In this document: piece after piece, positions 46,111-53,748 of the stretch | How the letters are laid out: every line of letters starts with the position of its first letter | How positions within the stretch are numbered: the first letter of the stretch is position 1 | DNA from: Terrihalobacillus insolitus | GTDB lineage: Bacteria > Bacillota > Bacilli > Bacillales > Amphibacillaceae | Direction of reading: 5' to 3' | Assembly: GCF_028416575.1 (NCBI RefSeq) | Contig: NZ_JAMQKB010000003.1 | Location: 143,349 to 207,348, forward strand | Length of the DNA: 64,000 bases | Translations under genes and position numbers: made by a program | The notes under the pieces: generated by a model | Database searches by the model: none | What the model was told of the DNA's origin: nothing | The model's input: the letters and a program-made list of their open reading frames with translations, nothing else

Positions 46111-47802
46111 TTAACTCGGGATCTCGGCATGCTCTTCTAATCGCTTTATAGCACCAGGGTCCACTGCCTCTAGTGCCTTCATTGACTGTTCAAGAGCGTT
46201 TTCGTACTCGAAATTTCGGAACATAGCTTCCGCTTCCGCCAATTTTGATGAAAGCAAAGGATATTGGCTGCGATAACGGTTAGCATATTGTATAACCACT
46301 TCTACTAAGTTGGCTTGATCAAGTAAAAGTTCCGTTTGATCAATCGTTGTTTGTACTGCTTTCTCCGCTTCCTTTAAAGCCTGTTGTACCTCGCCCATAT
46401 CTAATGGCTGTTTTTGAAGCTTTTCAATACATGCTTCACTTTTCTCCATTGCTGTTTCTATTAATTCCCATATGTACGATGGTACACCTGGAATGTTACT
46501 CTTTTGGAGCTTACGGTTCGTTTGGTATAGCTTTCTCCTCATATCCGTTATTTTTTCCTTTGCCTGAAGCTCGTCTTTACGCAATGTTCGAATATGTTCT
46601 TTAAACTGTTTATGTCTTATTTCTAAATCTTCAAGCTCTTGAAATCCTGTTTCAAGCTTCTCCCTTAAGTCGATATGTGTCATTTTGTCATTACCTAATT
46701 CGTTTTCTAATTCGGCAAATTGGTTTCGAAGTTGACTCATCCACTTCTCAAGATTTAAATGGGTTTCCAAATCGGCATCTTCAAAATAATAGGCTTTCTG
46801 CAACGTTTCTACTTCTGATGTTGTTTCATCAAAGGATTCTGATGATTCTGTAATAAGTTCACGATACTGTTTAATATGATTTTCAATGTATTTTTTGGCA
46901 ACGGCTTCTTTTTCTAATAGCTGGTACATTTCTTTTAAGCGCTCATCTATTTCGGGAATGACTTGCTGCGCTTGTTCCAGTTCTCCTTTGTCCAATTCAG
47001 ACAAGCAAATAAGCAGCCGTTCCTGAAACCTATGTAATTCTTTTTCGAATCCAAGATGTTCAATACGGTACCCTGATTCTTTCATATCCTTTATACCTGA
47101 CAAAAGGTCATCAATTTGGCTAGGGAGCTCTTGTTTCACTTTCTTGTACATTGTAGGAAACTCTTGGATTTGAATCTCAAGCAAATAAAGGCTGTTTTTC
47201 AACTCTTCCACAACAATACGGGCATCGGAATAATTACCAGAGTCGATCATTTGGTAAGCATTTGCTAGCCCTTCTTCTAATTCATCAATCTCCACTTCAA
47301 ATCGAATTTCAGCTTTTCCATAACTGTGGCGATTCTGTAATAGTTCTTTTCGTAAGGCTTTTAAATTCGGACGTAGTTCCTCCATTTCCTCACGACTATT
47401 TTTTTCTGAATCAAGCAAATCTTCTAGTTCAGAAAGCACCTGTTCGATATCTGTTTCGATTGTTTTTAACGTTTCTTTAACCGATCGAATATTCTTTTTG
47501 GCTGAACGAAACCGATATCGGTCAGCTGACTCTTCAGCGTCAAATAAGTATTCTTCTATATCAGGAAGTTCTCTTGTCAAAATAAAATCCCAGCGTTCCT
47601 TCCAAGACTCAAACTTCTCTTGGGTTTCTCCAGATAAGTTAAGATCCTTTATCCGAGAAAGTTCAGCTGTCACATTGCGATTCATAATGTCCATTTTCCA
47701 GCTTTCCATTCGATCCACTTCGTCATAAACCTTTTTCCTTAAAATTAGTCCCAAAATAATGAAAGCAATTAATATTAATATCATTCCAATAATGTATGCC
47801 AT
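46111..47802 (-). CDS. ezrA: Septation ring formation regulator EzrA
   Basis: A 563-residue membrane protein: an N-terminal helix (YIIGMILILIAFIILGLIL) and then coiled-coil, spectrin-like repeats to the end, with many Glu/Lys heptads. EzrA prevents extra FtsZ rings and takes part in division in low-GC Gram-positives. I start at the ATG at 47802, seven bases after AGGAGG, because the TTG two codons earlier is too near that site. The gene order nifZ, ezrA, refZ matches B. subtilis. Confidence 0.95.
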   Translation of the reverse strand: MAYIIGMILILIAFIILGLILRKKVYDEVDRMESWKMDIMNRNVTAELSRIKDLNLSGETQEKFESWKERWDFILTRELPDIEEYLFDAEESADRYRFRSAKKNIRSVKETLKTIETDIEQVLSELEDLLDSEKNSREEMEELRPNLKALRKELLQNRHSYGKAEIRFEVEIDELEEGLANAYQMIDSGNYSDARIVVEELKNSLYLLEIQIQEFPTMYKKVKQELPSQIDDLLSGIKDMKESGYRIEHLGFEKELHRFQERLLICLSELDKGELEQAQQVIPEIDERLKEMYQLLEKEAVAKKYIENHIKQYRELITESSESFDETTSEVETLQKAYYFEDADLETHLNLEKWMSQLRNQFAELENELGNDKMTHIDLREKLETGFQELEDLEIRHKQFKEHIRTLRKDELQAKEKITDMRRKLYQTNRKLQKSNIPGVPSYIWELIETAMEKSEACIEKLQKQPLDMGEVQQALKEAEKAVQTTIDQTELLLDQANLVEVVIQYANRYRSQYPLLSSKLAEAEAMFRNFEYENALEQSMKALEAVDPGAIKRLEEHAEIPS

Positions 47803-48072
47803 GTTCAAGCCTCCTGCCTATTACTAGTTCATAAGGAGAAATGAGAAGTGACTTTAATGCCCCGATAAGATCTAGCAAATTAGTAGCCATTCATTTTTCC
47901 GTGTTTTTTCGTATCATTTTATTATTCATATGATACCATGTTCACACCATATTTGGCTAAATTTTTTCAAATTTATCGCTGACATGACATTTTTTTCTGT
48001 TTTTTGCTCTTGTATTTTATTTTTTTGGTGCATTCAAACGGAAAGCTTCCTCCATGTATTTTGTCATTACAG

Positions 48073-48291
48073 AGGTTGTTCAAAAGGTCACCAAATGATA
48101 AGCGGCGCATCTCTTCGTTGGCTTGTTTTTCCGTTACTCACGTATTAAAAGCATATCCTTAGAAAAAGAAGAACACTTTTTCTTCGTGCGAGGTAATGCT
48201 TTCGAAGCAACAAGCTTTCGCTCCGTTACTCAAAACAGCGCCGCCTCGACCTGCTTGCTTCTAATTCGGTGACTTTTTGAACACGCACTTA
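48073..48291 (+). repeat. Dispersed ~220-bp repeat, forward copy
   Basis: Ends GAGGTTGTTCAAAAGGTCACC and GGTGACTTTTTGAACACGCACT. The core differs by only a base or two from copies 389 and 12531. It occupies the middle of the 500-base gap 47803-48321 between ezrA and refZ; the rest of that gap is A/T-rich with no recognised feature. Confidence 0.9.
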
Positions 48292-48321
48292 CAGCAAAAA
48301 AAAACAGACCCTAGTTACGTA

Positions 48322-48957
48322 TTAAGATAACTCTGATCTGCTTTTTTCTTTTTCTACACTTGTTACAAATTCGATCCATTTGAAAATAGAGGTTGTATAT
48401 TTTGTTATAAACAAATCATTTGACCGACTCCATTTCACCTTATTATGCCATTCGTTGGGTGCCATATATGGCGTATTCAGTAATCCTTTTAACTGGAGAA
48501 GATAAAACTGACGGTCAGTTTTATTGTAATGAGTCTCTTCAAGTACTTTTTCAAATAACCCACTAAGTATATAGTGCTCCTTGGCAAGATAAGTGACCAT
48601 CATCTCCCTAACGAACACAGAATCTAATGTTAATTCACGCTGAATGAAACAAGTAAATTGATGGCGTTCTTGTTTATATTGTATAATGATAGCAATTACT
48701 CGTTTTAATTGTTCAAAAGAGGATAGATTCTCGGATTGAATCATTTCTTCTTCTATTTTTTTTAAGTATTCTTCATAGTAATGCACAACAGCAGATTCCA
48801 GTAAACCTTGTTTACTTTGAAAATAATAGTTGATTAAAGAAACGTTTACTGTAGCCTTTTTGGCTATTTCCCGTACAGATGTACCATGATAACCTTTTGA
48901 GTAAAACAGTCTACAGGCAGCATCCATCACTTTACGTTTTGTTTCATTATTTTTCAT
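48322..48957 (-). CDS. refZ: TetR-family forespore chromosome capture protein RefZ
   Basis: A 211-residue TetR-fold protein. The N-terminal helix-turn-helix is AACRLFYSKGYHGTSVREIAKKATVNVSLINYYFQSKQGLLESAV; the rest is a helical ligand/dimer domain. Position between ezrA and ytsP identifies it as RefZ (YttP), which binds chromosomal motifs near the origin and affects FtsZ during sporulation. A perfect palindrome lies 16 bases upstream of the start codon. RefZ-typical residues cannot be checked without an alignment. Confidence 0.82.
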   Translation of the reverse strand: MKNNETKRKVMDAACRLFYSKGYHGTSVREIAKKATVNVSLINYYFQSKQGLLESAVVHYYEEYLKKIEEEMIQSENLSSFEQLKRVIAIIIQYKQERHQFTCFIQRELTLDSVFVREMMVTYLAKEHYILSGLFEKVLEETHYNKTDRQFYLLQLKGLLNTPYMAPNEWHNKVKWSRSNDLFITKYTTSIFKWIEFVTSVEKEKSRSELS

Positions 48958-48972
48958 AAGAATTCACCTCAC

Positions 48973-48992
48973 TTTATGTTTTACGACATAAA
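48973..48992. promoter_or_regulatory. Perfect 7-6-7 palindrome between refZ and ytsP
   Basis: TTTATGT, six bases, ACATAAA, next to the refZ ribosome site and in the refZ-ytsP divergent region. Size and symmetry suit a TetR-type dimer. It is a candidate RefZ autoregulatory site. Confidence 0.55.
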
Positions 48993-49070
48993 TGTAAGGA
49001 GTCCTTCATTTTTCGCTCGTCAAATTCCGCGTCAGCAATGTCGAATTTATTTTAATAGGAGGGGATTTCG

Positions 49071-49571
49071 TTGTTTAAAGTCGAACATTATTCTGGTAAT
49101 AAAGCAAAAGATTATGAGTTGATGCTAAAGCAACTTGAAGCATTAGTACAAGGGGAGCAAGACATAATTGCAAATTTGTCGAATGCGTCTGCACTTCTCA
49201 ATCAATTTTTAAATGACGTAAACTGGGTTGGTTTTTATTTGTGGAAAGAAAAGGATCAAGAACTCGTACTTGGCCCTTTCCAAGGACTCCCAGCTTGTAT
49301 CCGGATTAAATCTGGTAAAGGCGTATGTGGAGCAGCCATTAAAGAAGGGAAGACACAACGAGTAGAGGATGTTAATAAATTCCCAGGACATATTGCATGT
49401 GATGCGGCGAGTCAATCCGAAATTGTCGTTCCTCTTTTTGTGAACGACACATTGTTCGGAGTACTCGATATTGATAGTCCGATCACGAATCGTTTTGATG
49501 ATGTCGATCAAGTGTATATCGAGAAATTTGCAGAAACATTACAACAACACTTACTTTTAAAAACCGAGTAG
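49071..49571 (+). CDS. ytsP: Free methionine-(R)-sulfoxide reductase (GAF domain) YtsP
   Basis: A 166-residue single GAF-domain protein. Three cysteines in PACIRI, GKGVCGAAI and HIACDAAS match the catalytic set of free Met-R-sulfoxide reductases, which reduce oxidised free methionine. The TTG start follows AGGAGGGG by six bases. Its stop codon sits inside a terminator stem shared with the convergent GGDEF gene. Placement downstream of refZ matches B. subtilis. Confidence 0.9.
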   Translation: MFKVEHYSGNKAKDYELMLKQLEALVQGEQDIIANLSNASALLNQFLNDVNWVGFYLWKEKDQELVLGPFQGLPACIRIKSGKGVCGAAIKEGKTQRVEDVNKFPGHIACDAASQSEIVVPLFVNDTLFGVLDIDSPITNRFDDVDQVYIEKFAETLQQHLLLKTE

Positions 49572-49585
49572 TGACTACTCGGTTT
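49561..49585. terminator. Bidirectional terminator after ytsP and the GGDEF gene
   Basis: AAACCGAGTAG and CTACTCGGTTT pair around three bases, followed by TTATTT. It overlaps the ytsP stop codon. Confidence 0.8.
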
Positions 49586-51025
49586 TTATTTGTACCTTTC
49601 TTTGACGACACAATTTTTGCCCATCTTCTTAGCCTCATACAATGCAACATCAGCCCGATCGAACACACTTTTAGGCTGATCATAGTGTTGGCTGTTCCAA
49701 TACGAAACGCCACAAGAAATAGTAACTGCAGGTTCAGTGAATGCTTCCACTTGACGAACTAATTGGAGAGCCATTTCCATGCCATCACTAATTGTTCCAT
49801 TTGGCAAATAAACAGCTAATTCCTCGCCTCCCCATCTAGCCGCAAAATCTTCTTTTCCTATATGGCTTTTAATAATATTGGCAACCTGTACAATTAGAAA
49901 ATCCCCAGTATCATGTCCATATGTGTCATTGATGATCTTAAAATCATCAATGTCAATAAGAATAAACGTTCCTTGCACATCTGCTTTCATGTGTTCATGA
50001 AGTTTTTCATCTAAATATTTCCTTGAATATAGCTTTGTCAAATAGTCTGTTATAACCAATTGTTCCAGCTTTTCTCTGAGCATTGAGTTAACAAACGCTA
50101 AGGTAGAATGATGTACTAACGTTTGAAATAGCTTGAAAGATTCAAAAGAAAAAGCATATGCATCCGTATGCAATAGGACGATCGCGCCAATAAGATCGTC
50201 GGATTGTGTCATGGGCGCGGCAATAACGGAGCGATAGGATATAGCAATTTCGGGATTACTTGTTAAAAAGTCACCTATGAATAAAGCCTCTTCCGTTTCT
50301 AGCACTTCTTGTATATGTGCTATGAATGAGCTTGCTTCTTTTAACAAAAAATAGTCTGTGCTTCCATCTAAAATTTGATACTCGTTTGCTTCTGTTTCTT
50401 TAAAAAGGATAAATCCAACTTGGTCTGCATCAAATGATTCCTTCAGTTGTTTATTCATAAATGCTGTTGTTTCGGATAATCTTAAATTGGTGTTTAATGT
50501 GCGCGACGTTTTGTTAACAAACATTAAATCATCTATTAAACGCTTAGAATGTTGGTGCAGACTAGCGTTCTCTATGGCTGTTCCTGCTAAATTGGACACT
50601 GCTGTAATGAAATAAATATCCTCTTTTGGGAAAATAGGTTTATTTATTGAAATAACCTGTAGGACTCCGTATGTACCTTGTTTTCCGATCATAGGAACAA
50701 AGATTTGACCTGAAACACTTGATCCTGATGTCTCAGCATCATCGATTTGAATCTTTCCAGTCTTATAGGCCATAGTGCTTAGACGGCTTTCTGATTCTTC
50801 CGTGTATACTAGTTCCTTTAAAGGAAGCGAATGACATTGTTCGTAAATCTGTGTTAAAAATAAATGATGTAAAAAGGCAGGATAGGATTCTTCTACTGCT
50901 TCTGAGATAGCCTTTAACACATGCTCTATTTCAATCGAAGAAAAAATCTTTTGCGAAATTTCAAATAATAATTTATAGTTTCCATTGTTTTGTTGATTCA
51001 ACTCACAATCATGGTCGCTTGTCAT
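49586..51025 (-). CDS. dgcP: GAF-GGDEF diguanylate cyclase (DgcP-like)
   Basis: A 479-residue protein: two GAF-like regions (about 20-160 and 170-320) and a C-terminal GGDEF domain from 320. The domain has ITDYLTKLYSRKYLDEKL, LIDIDDFKIINDTYGHDTGD and the signature GGEEL, so cyclic di-GMP synthesis is likely. The product-inhibition site RxxD, expected just before it, reads GKED in HIGKEDFAARWGGEEL, lacking the Arg. DgcP of B. subtilis (YtrP) lies here too, but is longer. The ATG at 51025 is preferred because AGGTGAG precedes it. Confidence 0.85.
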   Translation of the reverse strand: MTSDHDCELNQQNNGNYKLLFEISQKIFSSIEIEHVLKAISEAVEESYPAFLHHLFLTQIYEQCHSLPLKELVYTEESESRLSTMAYKTGKIQIDDAETSGSSVSGQIFVPMIGKQGTYGVLQVISINKPIFPKEDIYFITAVSNLAGTAIENASLHQHSKRLIDDLMFVNKTSRTLNTNLRLSETTAFMNKQLKESFDADQVGFILFKETEANEYQILDGSTDYFLLKEASSFIAHIQEVLETEEALFIGDFLTSNPEIAISYRSVIAAPMTQSDDLIGAIVLLHTDAYAFSFESFKLFQTLVHHSTLAFVNSMLREKLEQLVITDYLTKLYSRKYLDEKLHEHMKADVQGTFILIDIDDFKIINDTYGHDTGDFLIVQVANIIKSHIGKEDFAARWGGEELAVYLPNGTISDGMEMALQLVRQVEAFTEPAVTISCGVSYWNSQHYDQPKSVFDRADVALYEAKKMGKNCVVKERYK

Positions 51026-51145
51026 GATCATCTCACCTATCATTCCAAATAAATCTTTACTAGTTATTATATACTATATGTCGCCTATTTCCTACATTAT
51101 AATATGATTCGTTTCAAAACAAGAAGGAATTGACAACAAAATGAG

Positions 51146-51174
51146 TTGACTTCTATCCATAGAAAACTTATAAT
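51146..51174 (+). promoter_or_regulatory. rpsD promoter
   Basis: TTGACT (51146-51151), a 17-base spacer, TATAAT (51169-51174). Transcription should begin near 51181, giving a leader of about 210 bases before rpsD. Confidence 0.8.
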
Positions 51175-51180
51175 GGTCTT

Positions 51181-51392
51181 TGTGTAAAATAAAAGGTAGC
51201 CTTTGTGATCCTCCGACTGTTTCATTTTGTTCCTAGTAACGGATAGCATTTGACCTATATCTTATGTTCTAGGTGTATCGTGTAACTCTCTGCTGCTGGA
51301 GCGATGGTACATGAAAACAAAATGAGCTGCGATCAGGGAACACACTCTGTCTTATTTTATGCTAATCTAATAAAAAAAGGAGGAAATGTCCT
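51181..51392 (+). ncRNA. Ribosomal protein S4 autoregulatory leader
   Basis: The long untranslated leader before rpsD. TCATTTTGTT (51222-51231) can pair with AACAAAATGA (51316-51325), and GATC/GATC pairs sit beside each arm. In Bacillus S4 binds such a structured leader and represses its own translation. That role is inferred from the family; the exact pseudoknot was not modelled. Confidence 0.6.
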
Positions 51393-51995
51393 ATGTCTCG
51401 CTATACAGGATCTGTATGGAAAAAGTCTCGTCGACTTGGCATTTCTTTAAGTGGAACTGGTAAGGAACTAGATAAACGCCCTTACCCACCTGGACAACAC
51501 GGTCCAAATCAACGTAGAAAGCAATCAGAATACGGATTGCAACAACAAGAAAAGCAAAAGCTACGCTTCATGTACGGAATAAACGAACGTCAATTCCGTA
51601 ATCTGTTTGATATCGCTGGTAAAATGAAAGGGATTCATGGTGAGAACTTTATGATTTTACTAGAATCTCGCTTGGATAACCTTGTTTACCGATTAGGTCT
51701 TGCACGTACACGCAGACAAGCTAGACAATTGGTTAACCATGGTCACGTTACAGTTGATGGCAGTCGCGTTGACATTCCATCTTACCGAGTAAAACCTGGT
51801 CAAGTTATTGGTTTACGCGAAAAATCACAAAACCTTAACATTGTAAAAGAATCAATTGAAGTAAATAATTTCGTACCAGAATATCTTACGTTTGATGAAG
51901 ATAAGCAAGAAGGCACGTACAACCGTTACCCTGAACGCTCTGAACTGCCTGCTGAAATTAACGAAGCACTAATCGTAGAATTCTACTCTCGTTAA
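51393..51995 (+). CDS. rpsD: 30S ribosomal protein S4
   Basis: A 200-residue primary 16S rRNA-binding protein: [38 protein letters not shown], then the S4 RNA-binding domain [32 protein letters not shown]. It initiates small-subunit assembly and is autoregulated. The short form without extra cysteines is seen (no zinc site). Strong GGAGG before the start; terminator follows. Confidence 0.98.
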   Translation: MSRYTGSVWKKSRRLGISLSGTGKELDKRPYPPGQHGPNQRRKQSEYGLQQQEKQKLRFMYGINERQFRNLFDIAGKMKGIHGENFMILLESRLDNLVYRLGLARTRRQARQLVNHGHVTVDGSRVDIPSYRVKPGQVIGLREKSQNLNIVKESIEVNNFVPEYLTFDEDKQEGTYNRYPERSELPAEINEALIVEFYSR

Positions 51996-52005
51996 TTTTC
52001 AATTG

Positions 52006-52041
52006 AAAAAAAGCACTGCAATATTATGCAGTGCTTTTTTT
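52006..52041. terminator. Terminator between rpsD and tyrS
   Basis: AAAAAAAGCACTGCA pairs with TGCAGTGCTTTTTTT around a six-base loop, serving both convergent genes. Confidence 0.9.
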
Positions 52042-52055
52042 ATATAGTTTCATAT

Positions 52056-53324
52056 TTACTCAAATCGGAGAAGAAAATACTTCTTTTTTCCTCTTCTTAT
52101 AATCGTAAATTGGTTGTCAATTCGATCTGCTGCACTTACTGCATAAGAGACGTCCGTTTTTCTTTCACCATTTATATAGATGGCACCATTTTGGATATCT
52201 TCACGCGCCTGTCTTTTAGAAGAGGTTATTTTTGCTTCAACAAGTAATTCCACAAGCTTCATCTCCTCTTTTGACACGATATGTGAAGGTACATCTTTAA
52301 ACCCTTGCTCGACTTCTTGTGCAGTTAATTCCTTCACATCACCACTAAAAAGCGCTCTTGTAATTCTTTGTGCTTGTTTTAGTGATTCTTCCCCGTGAAC
52401 CATCTTCGTCATTTCTTCTGCCAATCGGGTTTGAGCTGTACGTTTTTCAGGTGAAATTTCTACCTCTTTTACTAGCTCCTCTATTTCTTCCAATTCTAAG
52501 AAAGTAAAGTACTGGATAAATTTAATAACATCACGATCGTCCGTGTTTATCCAAAATTGATAAAACTCATATGGGGACGTTTTTTCTGGATCAAGCCATA
52601 CTGCTCCTCCAGCGGTTTTTCCGAATTTAGTACCATCGGCTTTTGTTATTAATGGAACTGTAAGCCCGAATGCCTTGCCTTCTTTTTCTCCACCCTTTGT
52701 CCGACGAATCAACTCTAAACCCGCTGTAATATTTCCCCACTGATCACTACCACCAATTTGCAGTGTACAGTTTTCTTTCTCATACAAGTTTAAAAAGTCG
52801 ACTGATTGAAGAATCATATAACTAAATTCGGTAAACGAAATTCCATTCTCGATTCTAGATTCAACAGATTCTTTCGCAAGCATATAATTAACACCAAAGT
52901 ACTTCCCGGTATCTCTTAGAAATTCAATAATAGTCATATTTGATAACCACTCATAGTTATCTCTAGCAATTGCTGCGTTTTCACCATCGTCAAAATTTAA
53001 AAGTTTTGCAAGCTGTTGCTTAATCTTTTCACTGTATCCTTGAACCACTTCCAAATCGTTTAAAGAACGTTCAGTAGATCGACCACTTGGATCTCCAATT
53101 AAACCAGTTCCCCCTCCAATCAATGCGATTGGCCGATGCCCTGCCCGTTGAAACCTTTTCAAAATCAAAATTTGAACCAAATTCCCGATATGAAGACTAT
53201 CTGCTGTTGGATCAAACCCACAGTATAAGGTAACAACATTTTCTTCTAAATGTTTTGTTAAACCTTCATCATCGGTTGTTTGACTAACTAACCCTCTTTG
53301 TTTTAAATCCTCTAAAATGTTCAC
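52056..53324 (-). CDS. tyrS: Tyrosyl-tRNA synthetase
   Basis: A 422-residue class I synthetase charging tyrosine. It has TLYCGFDPTADSLHIGNL (HIGH-type motif as HIGN), GGGTGLIGDPSG, the DQWGN loop of the tyrosine site, KADGTKFGKTAGGAVWLD (KMSKS-type as KFGKT), and a C-terminal S4-like RNA-binding domain (KRQAREDIQNGAIYINGE). GTG start after GGAGTGA. Controlled by an upstream T-box. Confidence 0.97.
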   Translation of the reverse strand: MNILEDLKQRGLVSQTTDDEGLTKHLEENVVTLYCGFDPTADSLHIGNLVQILILKRFQRAGHRPIALIGGGTGLIGDPSGRSTERSLNDLEVVQGYSEKIKQQLAKLLNFDDGENAAIARDNYEWLSNMTIIEFLRDTGKYFGVNYMLAKESVESRIENGISFTEFSYMILQSVDFLNLYEKENCTLQIGGSDQWGNITAGLELIRRTKGGEKEGKAFGLTVPLITKADGTKFGKTAGGAVWLDPEKTSPYEFYQFWINTDDRDVIKFIQYFTFLELEEIEELVKEVEISPEKRTAQTRLAEEMTKMVHGEESLKQAQRITRALFSGDVKELTAQEVEQGFKDVPSHIVSKEEMKLVELLVEAKITSSKRQAREDIQNGAIYINGERKTDVSYAVSAADRIDNQFTIIRRGKKKYFLLRFE

Positions 53325-53375
53325 ATTATGTCACTCCGATCCTATAATTCAATTCAGTTTTCTTAAAGCACAAAA

Positions 53376-53625
53376 AAACCTCATCCCTAAAAAAGGGACG
53401 AGGTGCGCTCGCGGTACCACCCTTGTTGCAATCCTAACAATTGCCACTTGAGTTTATAACGGTAAAATGACCGACTCTCACCAAAAGATAAGAGTAGCTT
53501 CAGAGTGTACTTCGCAACTAATTTTGCACTGACTCGCACCTACCGTCAGCTCTCTTTGTGCAGGGAATTACGCTGCTACTATATTCCTTCAACGCTTTTT
53601 TTCAATATTTTCAAATTAAGATAAA
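53376..53625 (-). ncRNA. Tyrosine T-box riboswitch before tyrS
   Basis: On the minus strand the leader contains the T-box core AGGGTGGTACCGCG (53423-53410) and a terminator stem CCTCGTCCC/GGGATGAGG followed by T7 at 53404-53376. In stem I the codon TAC (53509-53507) sits in the GAAG-TAC-ACTCTG position expected for the specifier, coding tyrosine. Uncharged tRNA-Tyr should pair there and prevent termination. The start near 53625 is approximate. A TTGCAA/TATTAA promoter lies just upstream. Confidence 0.92.
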
Positions 53626-53716
53626 AAACACAATGTATTTCTAATGATACTATTAATAGCATATCTCATTATAAATTGCAATACTTTCTTCACTCCCGCA
53701 ATTTGACGGATTGTGC

Positions 53717-53722
53717 TATAAT
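53717..53722 (+). promoter_or_regulatory. Extended -10 of the PBP gene
   Basis: TATAAT preceded by TG one base before it (extended -10). No good -35 hexamer at the usual distance was seen. Confidence 0.35.
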
Positions 53723-53748
53723 GAAGATTGAAATTAGGGGGGTTAGCT

